A stretch of 64,000 nt of DNA, taken from Diphasiastrum complanatum (Eukaryota; Streptophyta; Lycopodiopsida; Lycopodiales; Lycopodiaceae). A model generated the notes under the pieces. The model searched no databases. It was not told where the DNA came from and saw only the letters and a list, made by a program, of their open reading frames with translations. Below, in pieces: positions 1 to 11,455 of the stretch (position 1 is the first letter of the stretch; every line of letters begins with the position of its first letter). Location of the stretch: contig CM055109.1 in NCBI GenBank assembly GCA_029204225.1, positions 44,331,054 to 44,395,053 on the forward strand, in the 5' to 3' direction. The position numbers and the translations under genes are program-made.

Positions 1-45
1 AACCAGGTGAACACAAAAAGAATTTTCCAATCCGATTTTGTCTCT
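1..45 (+). pseudogene. Ty3/gypsy RNase H fragment at the window edge
   Basis: The first ~45 bases closely match the RNase H segment of the better preserved Ty3 pol at about 37298-37343 (the QPGEHKKDF...IRF region). Similarity stops abruptly near base 45, so this is a scrap left by a deletion. It ties the 3' part of the element that follows to an Athila/Tat-type pol. The call rests on an alignment done by eye. Confidence 0.6.
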
Positions 46-551
46 TGAATGCTTTGTCAAGTTCATGTGTATCAAAGGTAGCATTAGGATGTTTTGCCAT
101 TTCTAGCTTTTGTAGCTTGTTGTGCAAAGATCTTAGCCAAGTATTTTGGGAGTTTGGATCCATTCAAGATCCACTTTTTTCACATTTAGTGTGTGCAAGG
201 GTTTCCAGAAGCTAAATCTTCAGAACCCTTGCAGAGCATCAAGATCATCTTACCAACCCTCGCAAGGTGCCTAGATGGAATCAGAGCAGTGAAATCAGCC
301 TGCCTACATGGTCTGATCTTGAAAATCCAATCATAGAAACAAGTTGTGCGAGAGATCACTTCTTGTAAGAGTTGAACCCTCGCAGACAGTCTGAACCCTC
401 GCAGAACCTTCGCATGGCAGTCAAATCACCTTTTGAACTCTCGCAGACTTCCCTGAGGTCTTAGAATTTTGTGAAGAAGGTCCCTGCCAAAATCTGGGTG
501 GAACTGAGCAAGGGAAAGTGGACCTCACCTAATATGCACTCTAAATTCCGC
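46..551 (+). repeat. Ty3 element spacer with repeated AACCCTCGCA motif
   Basis: This non-coding stretch lies between the pol scrap and the extra ORF. From about 215 to 445 it carries at least six copies of a motif close to AACCCTCGCAG (near 220, 259, 372, 391, 407 and 434). The same motif, in both orientations, fills the leader of the minus-strand element at 41.5-42.3 kb. Sharing it supports common family membership. The function of the motif is unknown. Confidence 0.5.
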
Positions 552-558
552 TATATAA
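552..558 (+). promoter_or_regulatory. TATA box upstream of the extra ORF
   Basis: TATATAA occurs in the context CTATATAAGAG, about 265 bp upstream of the ATG at 820, with a pyrimidine-rich tract (about 725-805) in between. This is the layout of a plant promoter with a CT-rich 5' UTR. It suggests that the ORF downstream of pol had its own internal promoter. There is no transcript evidence. Confidence 0.4.
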
Positions 559-819
559 GAGTTGAATTCGAATCATTTGTCACCTTTGCTAGCGAAGCTC
601 TGCCAAAATTTACACTAAAATTACCAAGTTCTCTGTTTGTGACCAAACTTCCTACCAGCTATCATCTGCTCATACTGAACACCGATCTGCGCTCTGAACT
701 ACAATTCTTGTCATCCAACACTCGTTATCCACATTTTTTTGTCGTTTCCACACCTTTTTATCTTTTTACCTTTTCTGCTATTTTTTCTATTTTTTCGTCC
801 TTTAATCATCACCGCTAAT

Positions 820-3800
820 ATGGCCTCCTCATCCTCTGAAGACTCTGGCGCCAAACAAGTGATCCAGCGTGAAATCCCCGAGGCCACGCAGATTTGGCTT
901 TTACCCTCTAATGCTCTAATCCAACCATGGCTACAGACAGCCGGCCCACTTCTTGAGGCAATGGGATTTTTCCCGGCGCTTTTCCATTTTGATATTAACA
1001 TGGGCCTCGCCCTTCATGCTTACGCCACCTGGGAAGCGCCGAAGACACGCTTCCACTTCCTGTACCAAGGTAGCACGTACAAGGTCAGGATTAACGAAAA
1101 CTCGATGGTCATTGTTGGCATTATGTCTGACGACCGTCAATCCATCTCCCACCATCAGGCAAAAGCCTTGATAAAACCTTTCGTCGCCCAAACCGCACTA
1201 GAGATCCCCATCTAGACTAACAATGGTTACCTGATAGAAGCTATCACGGAACCAGTCATACAGGACATTGCGCATTGTTGAATAACTTTCTGGTTATTTC
1301 AACATTTCACAAGGACAGAATCCAGTCCACGCTATTGAGTCAGATAGTGGAATCATTTCTGAAATTGCTTGGCCCCGCAGTTGTGCTATACGACTGGCAT
1401 AGCTTTCTCATTCGTGAACTAACCATCTCCATTAAACCCAACAACCGTGACCGTATTGCAGCAGGTCCCATGTTGTGTAACTTTGCCTGTGCACTTCTCG
1501 AGACGAAAGTGCGCGGTTTCCAATGCTCATCCCTTTTGTCTACCTTTGTGCCACACACTAACCTCTATCCGTCGTCTCAAGCATCCACCTCCCGCCAACC
1601 TGCAGTTACTGACACAACGGCCATCAAACGAATGCGTGGCGCTGCCTCCTCTTCTTCATCTCCACCTGCTACCCGAAGACGCACAACCACCACTACACTA
1701 ATGACTCCATCAACCATCGCCATTTCTTCTTCCGTGCAACCATCCCCTTCCGTCTCTGTTGTCACTACCCCTCTTTCTGTTCCATCCACAACTATTTCTG
1801 TGTCCATTTCTATTTCCTCTGTTGATACCACTTCCATTTTAATTCCATTATCCACTACTCTGTCTATCGTCAGCACATCCTCCATCACTCCTGCCGCCAC
1901 TGTTGCTTCCATCCCATTTAGTCCATCTGATTCTCAATTGTCTCCCGACACTCTGGTGTGGATGCAAGTCATCAATTTTTCAACCCCACGCCAGACCCTT
2001 TATGCTCCATCCTCGCCTTCCTCCATACTCCACACCACCCTTCAGTTCCCCTCTGTTCCTCCCATTCTCTCGTTCGGACAAACCGTCCTCACCCCCGTTT
2101 TCATAGTTGCTTTCACCTGCTTTGCAATCAAAGGTTGCCGAGGGCAACTAACCGTCGCCTGATGATGCATTTGTCCAAGCAGTTTTCATACCATCGCCAG
2201 ATCGGGCTGATCCTACCGCCCCAGATGGCATCAGATCCAACGAGAACCTGATTGAAGATGATGACGACAAAACTCCACAAGTCGTCGGGGCCGATACAAC
2301 ACAATCCCCTACCAGTGCCAGTGTACCGGCTGCTCTCACCGACCTAACGACGGCGTACCAGACTCTTGACAAATACATCCTGGAGGCGGTAGCAGCCAAA
2401 GCTATCTTGGAAAGCAGGGTATTACACTTGGCCACAAGCAACACACAACTGCGAGCAGAACTCACGAAGCTGCAGCACGAGCTGATTTTAGCTCAGCAAC
2501 ATGAACAAGAAGGGACACCCGAAGATTGCCAAGCTGCAGCAGAAGGAGGAGAGCCTCAATCTGTACATCCAAAGTCTCTCCAAAGCACTGACAGAGGCCT
2601 CCAAGAAGGTGCTCGAGCTTCAATCCGAAGCGTCCCAACGGCTTGCTCCCATCCAGGTGCAACTAAATATTTTGGAAGTAGAGAATACGTGCCTGGGGGC
2701 GGAGGTCAAAGCCCTACAAAATGAAAAACTCACTTGGTTAGCTCAACTTGCACCAGACTCAAGGCCGCTATCTGAATCAGAAATGAATCTCTTTCGGAGT
2801 CAATTGCAGGTCTATAGCCAAACCTTAAACAACTACCAGACAGAGTTCAATAAATATCGGGCAAGCGCAACTCACGAGCTCGCCCAGGCCAAATAAGCCC
2901 TCAAGGCTTGCCAACAGTTCATGGAAAAGGAGGCCCAGCCCACCCCCATGGTGATTCCATCGCCACCTATTTTTTATGCTGCACAGGCCAGTACAAGCTA
3001 GGACCAAAGCCAGCAAGCAGCAGGGGGATTTAGTCAAGAGCAAGGGTCAGAAGGCCAAGACCAAGGACCAACGGATACGAGTGCTGAGACGCGAGACCAG
3101 GGCCAAGGCGTAGGTACCAGCCAAAGCCAAGAGGAAGGACATGCCACATCATCCAGAGGTTCACGCACGATATCTGCTAGTCGGGCCTTCCGAAGACCAA
3201 AGTCCATGGAGGATAAAATAAATGAATTCCTATCAAAATATCCCCACGAGTCATCACGAGGCGGCTGGCAGATATCGTTTTCAGCTCAAACAATGAAGGG
3301 CAAGGAACTGCAAGCATCAGGGCAAGGACCCTAATGGCCGCAAGCTCTCCTTCAAGTTATTTGAAAGAGACCCTGCAGCCATCAAGGCCTATGTGACAAG
3401 TCCGCAACAATTACGGGTGAACGCGCACTTCCTGCCATGTACACGGTGATCCAAATGGGCGGAATGCCGCACCCCTCTGGACAATATCACACTTCAAAAC
3501 TTCAATTGGCCGATCATTCCATCAGAGTACGGTTGGACTACGGATGTAGATGCCAGAAGGGCTCTCACTACATTCGCAAATCACTATGTCAACTGCCCTG
3601 ATCCAACAGTTCGCGCGGCAGCCACTTATGCTTGGGACTTAGAGCATCTAATGGGGATAGAAACTAAGTGGGACAATTTTCTCCCCCCCATATTCTTTGA
3701 TCTAAATAAGGCGCTACCTTTAGACAAAGTTGAAGATTAGCTACCAGTCGCTCGTGTGTATTACCGAGCTGCCCTTCTTGGCGATCCATGGACACGCAAA

Positions 3801-3948
3801 TTCCAAATGTGGGTCGACCAAGATTGGTTGAGAGGAGTCCACAAGTCACTTCACACGCCCAAGGACTTGAAGAAACTGGACCACAACTTTATGGAGGATG
3901 TCACGACCTACCTGATCCAACAAAGGCGGGTGAAGAAGACTCTTTACT
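820..3948 (+). pseudogene. Broken extra ORF of Athila/Tat-like element (about 1000 codons)
   Basis: A large protein reading frame lies between the pol remnant and the 3' LTR, where Athila/Tat elements carry an env-like or additional ORF. It is split by stops and frameshifts. Segment 1 (820-1212, ATG in context GCTAATATGGCC) is a globular N-terminus with FHFDINMG and FHFLYQGSTYKVR, reminiscent of the plant-mobile or Athila ORF domain. Segment 2 (1275-2160) continues it and then becomes a Ser/Thr/Pro-rich linker. Segment 3 (2164-2510, another frame) and segment 4 (2501-2893) form a long heptad-type coiled coil rich in Leu, Gln and Glu. Beyond a TAA come Gln/Gly/Ser-rich repeats (about 3000-3170). 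Segment 5 (3318-3948, with TGA near 3448 and TAG at 3738) is a Trp/Asp-rich C-terminal domain. Frame changes fall near 1260, 2162, 2510 and 3300. No signal peptide or clear membrane span was seen, so an envelope role is not supported. Function is unknown. Confidence 0.55.
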
Positions 3949-4304
3949 GAACCGGCAGAGTGCCGAGGGACTGGCACTACTTCAGGTTGGGGGTATTCCC
4001 AACGAATTGTAAATAAATAAATTCGACCAATAAAATGTGTTGCAAGGGCATGGCATCCTGCGCACGTAAGCCCATGACCCAATGAGCACGCAAACTTGAG
4101 TTGTAAATAAAATAAAATAGATTTGGGCCTTTGAATTAAAATAAAACTAGAGGCCCAAAGTCATTTTTAAACTTAGAAGATTACTTTTTAGAGTTGGGTC
4201 CAAATTGGGACTCACATAAATCTTGTGAATTTCAATGTACTTTTTATGGACCCTTGGATCAAGTTGGGTCCAAGATGAATGGATAGGATCAATGTAAATA
4301 TTAG

Positions 4305-4349
4305 CCAATAGGATTTTGGGGCAAGGGCCTTCCCCATTTTATAAAAAGG
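4305..4349 (+). promoter_or_regulatory. LTR core promoter: CCAAT and TATA boxes
   Basis: CCAAT at 4305-4309 and TATAAAAAGG at 4340-4349 are about 30 bp apart in the U3 of the LTR. The minus-strand copy keeps the same pair (TATA at about 43041-43050, CCAAT near 43080). This is the expected start of the element's RNA. Confidence 0.55.
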
Positions 4350-4751
4350 CACTATTTGTACACTATTTCCATGCTTAATAGAGAGGAGGAGACTCTATCA
4401 TTTTGAGAGCTCAAGCATCCTCATTTGTTGATCACTCTTGCTTATGCTATTGTTGTGATTGTTTGTTATTTTCATTTCCCATGCTTTTTGGTTCATGCTA
4501 GTTAAGGTTTTTCCATAAGCAATGACATTGAGCATTTGAGCTAACCTCCATCTCATCTCTCTCTCTTCTCCTTCTTCTTCCTCTTCTATTCTATCCTCTC
4601 TCTTCACACAAAATCATGATGAAGCTAGTTTAGGAAGGGTAGAGTTAGTGTGAGTAGTGTTAGTGGAGGTAGAGTTAGATGCAAAGTAGGAAACTAACTA
4701 AACTTAGCATCTATGCATAGTTAGGTACCTATCCAGTGAACTAACCCTTGT

Positions 4752-4775
4752 TGACAGGCGGGAGGGCTATACTAC
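4752..4775 (+). other. U5 block complementary to tRNA-Asp internal arms
   Basis: The sense strand reads TGACAGGCGGGA, then GGG, then CTATACTAC. The 12-mer is the complement of the tRNA-Asp anticodon arm (TCCCGCCTGTCA, including anticodon GTC). The 9-mer complements GTAGTATAG near the 5' end of the same tRNA. They occur in the order they would have in a cDNA of the tRNA, with the bases between them mostly missing. The other LTR copy has the same block at 42631-42654, next to a tRNA-Asp primer site. The tRNA-Asp sequence is recalled from general knowledge of plant tRNAs. Confidence 0.65.
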
Positions 4776-4791
4776 GCAAGATCTTCGACCC

Positions 4792-5849
<1,058 letters not shown>

Positions 5850-6042
5850 ATATAAAATTTAATCTTAAATTGAGAGAGTTTTCAACTAGAGCTTTGAACT
5901 TGAGGAAAACATCGAACACCATGGATTTGGAGAGGAGATATACCCAAGAAAATATTGTGTAATCATCTAGAAAAGTACCAAAACAAGTAGCTCCTCCTTT
6001 GCTCTTTGAAGAAGAAAAGTGAACACATAAAATCTCCATCAT
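5850..6042 (-). pseudogene. Ty1/copia integrase fragment
   Basis: The minus strand encodes FLDDYTIFSWVYLLSKSMVF and the following DVFLKFKALVEN, matching the integrase core start of the family B copia pol near 28470-28570 (FIDDYSRFCWMYLL). The fragment is short. It meets a plus-strand integrase fragment head to head just downstream. Confidence 0.65.
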
Positions 6043-6095
6043 GGATCAATCCAATGTGTTTTTGACCCTATTTGATCCAAAAATCACTTTGATAG

Positions 6096-6400
6096 CAATG
6101 TCAAGTTTAAAGCTTTTGTAGAGAAGCATCATGGTCACAAAATAAAGATTTCAAGAATAGATAATGGAGGAGAATACATCTCTAAAAAGTTCAAGAATTT
6201 TTGTGATAAAGAGGGGATCAAGAAGGAACTTTCTTGTCCTTATACACCTCAACAAAATGGGGTGGCTGAGAGGATGAATAAGACATTATGTGAATGTTTA
6301 AGAGCTTTGAGGGTTGATGCATGCCTATCAATGTTTTTTGGGGAGAAGCTCTAACATGTGCAAACTACTTGTGTAATAGAGTACATTGTAGTGCAATCAA
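6096..6400 (+). pseudogene. Ty1/copia integrase core fragment
   Basis: The translation contains DNGGEYISKKFKNFC and SCPYTPQQNGVAERMNKTL, the second Asp and the Glu region of a copia rve integrase core. The Asp motif is preceded by RI instead of the usual RS. A TAA in the ...FFGEKL segment and a later frame change show decay. It may be the 5' part of the family C element whose RT lies at 12.1-13.7 kb, separated from it by later insertions. That link is inferred. Confidence 0.7.
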
Positions 6401-6683
6401 TGGTAAAATATCTTAATGTTGAATCATCTATATATAGTTTTGGAGAGTGCAACTTGCCACATTGAGTACTTCGTAGGTTATGGAAGCTAAAAAGCACCCA
6501 CTTGATGTTGCTCTCATACATTGAAATTGTCAGTGTTGTCTTAAATATGCAATGGTATGGGTTGAGCCAAATGAAAGCTCGAGCTAACTATATGATCTAC
6601 AAGCCTCAAACTCATTGTTAACAAAGTGCAAGCAAACTCATGCTCACACTTTCACATAGGGAGTGAAGGGTTAAGTGTTGAGG

Positions 6684-6684
<1 letters not shown>

Positions 6685-6755
<71 letters not shown>
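6685..6755. repeat. (CT)n microsatellite, about 70 bp
   Basis: A CT run with one TTTC interruption near its start. No coding sequence is associated. The Ser-Leu or Arg-Glu frames through it are artefacts. Confidence 0.95.
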
Positions 6756-6758
<3 letters not shown>

Positions 6759-7606
6759 GCTAACAAACCTCAAGCAAACTCATGCATTCTTATTGGGTTT
6801 TTTGTTGTGGGTGAAAGATGAAGTCGAGGTTGGGCTTAACACACTTGCAAAGGTAGGAAGCATGTCATGCTCAATGCTCAATGATCAAGTGATGGTGATG
6901 ATAATCATAGCAAAAAGCCTGCATTTTCTGAGTAAGTGGGCAAATATTTAACAACTATGAGGCTTGCATGACACTAGATAGTATAGCAGTCATTGCTCCA
7001 TAATCCTTGTGTCTGTCCTCCTTCTCGCATTCGGTAAGATTACGACAACCAGTCTTCTTGAGTTTTAGCATATGCTCAATCAACAAGCATACTTTCTTTT
7101 CCGCATGGTTGCTGAACAGGCTAATGCTATGCCCCAGGAGAGTATTGGTGTGCTTTTTCCTCCCGCAAGGACTTCATTATCAAATTGCTTTTGTGATTTG
7201 TTGCCTGGGCAAAAACTGACTTTATTCTTGAGTTGCACTTATGTTGGTTTCTGCTCATTACTAACTCTACATCTTGTTTCAGCAATATAGGTGAGAGGCT
7301 ATGTTCACTATCTTTTCAAGATCTTGCAAAAGCGGCATGCAACAGCACGCCTGTGTCTTGAGCAGAAAGGTTAAGCTGTGTTGATTGAGCCCAATATGTG
7401 ATAATATTAGTTGCAAAGGACATTTTTCGCTTTACGTCTGTTAAATTTTTGTCATAGAAGCAGCAGGTTCACGTATTTCTGTTAAACACAGAAAACTTGA
7501 TTTTGTTCATTGCTTATCCTTTCGTTTATCATTGGCAGAGGAATGGCAACAATGGTGTATCTCTTCAACTTATATAATAGATTTTACATTCAAATTCATT
7601 ATCTGC
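6756..7606. other. Upstream region of the tRNA gene, no protein gene recognised
   Basis: Several short ORFs exist but none shows a known motif or supporting context. The region may be single-copy host DNA, because it lacks the LTR and pol features that fill the rest of the window. The last bases before the tRNA are AT-rich, with TATATAATAG near 7571-7580 and CAA-type motifs, as is common upstream of plant tRNA genes. Confidence 0.4.
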
Positions 7607-7678
7607 ATCAGAGTGGCGCAGCGGAAGCGTGGTGGGCCCATAACCCACAGGTCCCAGGATCGAAACCTGGCTCTGATA
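7607..7678 (+). tRNA. Cytoplasmic initiator tRNA-Met (CAT)
   Basis: A complete 72-nt cloverleaf. The acceptor stem ATCAGAG pairs with CTCTGAT, followed by discriminator A. The D arm is GCGCAGCGGAAGCG. The anticodon arm GTGGG-CCCATAA-CCCAC has anticodon CAT at 7639-7641. The TpsiC arm is CCAGG-ATCGAAA-CCTGG. The A-U first pair, the three G-C pairs in the anticodon stem and the ATCGAAA T-loop (instead of TTCGAAT) are initiator hallmarks. No intron is present and the CCA is not encoded, as expected for a nuclear gene. Internal A (TGGCGCAGCGG) and B (GGATCGAAACC) boxes are intact. It is also the primer tRNA for the copia elements in this window, whose PBS complements its 3' end. It looks functional. 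Confidence 0.97.
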
Positions 7679-7706
7679 TCACAACAGAGTAATTGGCTTC
7701 CTTATA

Positions 7707-7712
7707 TTTTTT
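7707..7712 (+). terminator. Pol III T-run terminator
   Basis: A run of six T residues starts 29 nt after the tRNA 3' end and is the first strong Pol III stop signal downstream. Confidence 0.7.
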
Positions 7713-9018
7713 AACTTTTGTGCCACAAAACTATCAATCTATCCTCAAATACCTCTATTTTTCACCTAGAGCAAAGCAAACAAGCATAGTCCTCTTTCTC
7801 TAGAACCATAAACTTAGTTTTTGTTTCAAAGTCAAAACCCTCTCTTATAAGTTATGAGCCTCTTACATTAAGTCCCCGTCTCGCTAAACCAATGGCTTCA
7901 TTTTACAACAAGCAAAAATTAGATTGCCATGGTAAGAAAACTTTGCGCAATTCTCAAACCATTGAAAGTCTCGACTCTTGAGGTTTTTGCAATTTAAGAT
8001 TCTTAAACCATGGAATGTCCTCAAGTTGACGCAATCCTCTCTACTTTAACTATCAAGTATGGACTAGAATGCTTGTGAGAAATCTTATATCCATGCATGT
8101 TTACTCGATAGTTCAGTCATAGGAGGTCTATGGTACAACTAGCCTTCATAAGAAAGTGATTCTAGCAAAGTCTCACACATCCAAAAGAAAACCCAATGAG
8201 GATGATTCTAACACAACAAAGCTCCAAACATGGTTGTTAGGTTAAAGGCTTCATTGATCAAAAAGTTTGTCTCATTTAAGTATGGGAATGAACTAGGCCA
8301 TCTCCACGCTCTTTTTTCATGAAGACTAGTTGCTTTTTTCCTTTTTCTTGAGCTGGCCAATGTTTTTCTTCTCCAACCGTCAAGCTCTCTTAAATTTTCT
8401 ATGAGAATTTGACTAAGAAAAGATAAATCTTTTATAAGGTTACATTGACCTTGCCTATAGGTAGGGTCATTAGGAAATACAATGAAATATCAACATTCTT
8501 ATCTATTTTTATCTCACTTTTTTTTTTTTTTGAAATTTTGACAGTATGAAAATTTTGAAACTATTTCTTGCATTCTTCTTTCAAAACCTACAAGATTCCA
8601 CATGCTTATCCTTTTTGGGGAAAGAAAGAAATGTATGCGTAGCGTTAAGTTTCCCCCTCACATAAATGAGCCTATTGTTATTGGACTTTTGAATTTTATG
8701 GGCAAATGTTGTATGTTGTTTGTGCTACGTTTGAACAATTATATAATTAATACAAGGTTTGTTGGTGTGTATCAAATATGTAACAAAGTAAGAATATGAG
8801 AATGATGAATTTTGGAGAATTTTTTTTTTCATAGCATGTTCATGATGTAATCATTTGTAGTATTTCTAACCCATAGTACCTACATTGTGTGTAAGTAATC
8901 AACCTTTGCAATCTGTCTTCAACAAGTGACATGTTTTGGCAAGCATTAAATATATGTGTTGTTCTCTTTTTGTCGATTTCAATGAAAATTATGGATCATG
9001 CATTTGACATTTAAAAAA
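7713..9018. other. AT-rich interval, no gene recognised
   Basis: There is a poly-T run near 8519-8532 and small chance ORFs. No retrotransposon motif was seen until the copia fragment begins at 9019. Confidence 0.55.
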
Positions 9019-11380
9019 TCAGAATGTGGCAAGATAAGACTTCAGGAAAGGACTGGTTAGGGGTGGTCTGCTGGTTCTTGAAGATCTTCTGGGTAATACA
9101 GGAAGTTGATTATTTCCATCATATTGTAGTTGTTGATCTACAACATCATCATCTTCTGATCCGTTGTTGATTTGTTGTTCGTCAAGAGTAGAGGAGCTTG
9201 GACCTTCAATAGGAACAGTCGACTGAGGAACTAGAAAGTTCAAAGCGTCAGGAGAATCTGATAGGTTGGCTACATGGGAACTGCCCTTTCCTTTGAGGTC
9301 TTGAAACTGATCTTCAATGAAGATGACATCCCGGCTAGTGAATATCTTCGACTCGATGGGATCGAACAACTTGTAGGCTTGATATGAAGTAGTGTAGCTG
9401 ATGAAAACACACTTGATACTCTGGAAGTCGAGCTTCTTCTTGAGATCGTGAGGAATCTACGCAAAAGCAGTACATCCAAAAACTCGTAAGTTTGATAAAG
9501 AAGGTTTGCTACATGTCCAAACTTCGAATGGTGTTTTGTCTGAGAGGCCTTTAATAGAACATTTGTTCTGAATATAGGTTGTTGTTGAAACAGCTTCAGC
9601 CAATAAGCACTTTGGAAGTGTCGCATGTGACAACATGCACTTTGCCGATTCAACGAAGATTCTCTTCTTTCTCTCAGGAAGACCATTTGACTGAGGCGAA
9701 TAGGAAGTGATGTATTGTTGCTCAATGTCGTTGTTAAGGCGATAGTCCTTGAATTCGTTGGAGATGTATTCTCCCTCGTTATCTGACTTCAATGCTTTGA
9801 TTCGTTTGCACATTTGATTCTCAACATGCTCTTTGAATTGTCTGAATTTGATGAAAATCTCTTATTTCTATTTAATGAAATAAACGATTGTTCTTTTGAA
9901 GAATTCGTCAATAAAGGTAATGAAATACTTTGTATCTAGTAATGAAGAAGTTTGCATAGGTCCACATATATTTGTATGAACAACATCTAATAGATCTTTT
10001 GTTGCATGCATATGGTTTGACCTAAAAGGAATTCTAGCTTGCTTTCCAAAGATGCAGCTATGACAAACAGGGAGATCGACCTTACTAGAAGGATAGTCGA
10101 GATCAACGACCATGGATTGTCTAGACATGTTAATAATAGATGCATGATTTAAGTATCCTAATCAATGATGTCAGAGTATTGCTTTATTGATTAGAATAGA
10201 GGTTTTCAAGACTTACTAGACTCAGAATAGCAATGTGCCAATCTATATAAGTAACCATGCCTCTTGTCGAGTGCAACGATCTTATTACTTCTATCAACAA
10301 TTTTGCATTGATCAGATTCAAATTCTACCTTATGACCTAAATCTATAATTCTACTCATTGATAATAGATTTGTAGAGAGTTTAGGAACATATAAGACGAG
10401 TACTATTGTCACCAAGATGAACAAATTTTTTTGTGCTGTAAGTAGTGTAGGAGCTGAAGATCTCACGTTGATTGGTCATATGTTGAGTTGCTCCAGAATC
10501 TAGAAACCATGAATCATCCAAAAATGCGCTTTGATCTTTGACCATGAATGCGCCTTCGTCCACTTCGACTTGGGGAGATGATAAAACTATGTTTGATTGT
10601 TGATCAGGTTGCTTGGCTGCATTCTTCGCTTGAAGAATTCGGCAATCCTTGATCTCATGGTTATTGCACTTGCAATACCTGCAAAACATCTTCTTCTTCG
10701 ATTGTGGATTCAATGATTGTTCTTGACCTTGAGTCGGCTTCTGATTCATTGCAGCCTTCTTGGAGCTTATTTTGCTTCCGTCGCTTCGAGCCTTTGTTGA
10801 CATATAGAGCCTGAGAGGAGGAAGTAAACGGAGTGTCTTGACTTCTTCGATTATCTTCTTGCAGCAACATAGTGATAGCTCTAGTAAGAGCTAAATTTGA
10901 GTGTGTCGATATGATGATCACCCAGTTCTCATATGTAGAGGGCAAGCTTGAAAGCAATGTCATAATTGTGTCTTGATCATCTATGATTGATCCGACAGCG
11001 GCCATCTGTTGCAAGAGATTCTTAAACTGGCTAATGTGACTCTAAAGTGAATTACCAATAGACATTTTGAATGTGAAGAATTTCCTTTGTAGATGTAACT
11101 TAGTAGTTGTGTCCCTCACGTCATATAGTGAGTTCAAGATGTCCCAAGTGGCTTTTGACGTTTTAGCTTCAGCTATATGTCCAACATGTGTATCTGATAT
11201 ATTGAGGATAATAAGCGTGAAAGCTTTATCATCCTTTGATTTTCATTTTGAGTCGTCATCTTCAGGTTTTACTTCTGTACCTGTAACAACATTCCATAAG
11301 TCGTTGGCGATTAGCAAGGTCTTCATCTTAAATTTTCAATTGGATCCATTCAGCTTGTCTACGATGAGACCAGCTTTAGT
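9019..11380 (-). pseudogene. Family A Ty1/copia gag-PR-IN fragment
   Basis: In transcript order on the minus strand: Gag (about 11375-10660, KMKTLLIANDLWNVVTG and LLQQMAAVGS), a zinc knuckle CRYCKCNNHEIKDC near 10680-10640, protease WFLDSGATQHMT (10510-10475), GAG_pre-integrase KRHGYLYRLAH, integrase zinc region and core (VCHSCIFGKQARIPF; ALKSDNEGEYISNEF; an AERK-like site that reads PERK), and the C-terminal region up to SRDVIFIEDQF and PRRSSRTSRPP. It breaks at 9019 just before the reverse transcriptase. Frames change several times (near 10470, 10205, 9860 and 9450) and stops interrupt Gag. It is a dead, 3'-truncated element whose partial 5' LTR follows at 11456-12127. Confidence 0.85.
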
Positions 11381-11455
11381 TTGAGAATAGGAAATCAATT
11401 CTCTGATACTGAAAGGTAATGTCAACAATAGAAAATCAATTCTCTGATACTGAAA
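11381..11455 (-). repeat. Duplicated leader segment next to damaged PBS
   Basis: A block of about 30 bp (AAATCAATTCTCTGATACTG plus AAAGGT) occurs twice, about 45 bp apart. It replaces the LTR end and PBS. The family A copy at 54113 has the related TATTAGAGAATTGATTTCC in its leader, so the LTR 3' end and PBS of this copy were lost by deletion and the leader then duplicated. Confidence 0.55.

Noticed and set aside
1577-1912. Minus-strand 111-codon ORF opposite the Ser/Thr/Pro-rich linker
   Set aside because: It is an antisense shadow of the low-complexity codons on the plus strand.
1258-2162. Envelope protein of a plant retrovirus in the extra ORF
   Set aside because: No signal peptide, fusion peptide or clear transmembrane segment was seen. 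The position alone does not support an envelope function.
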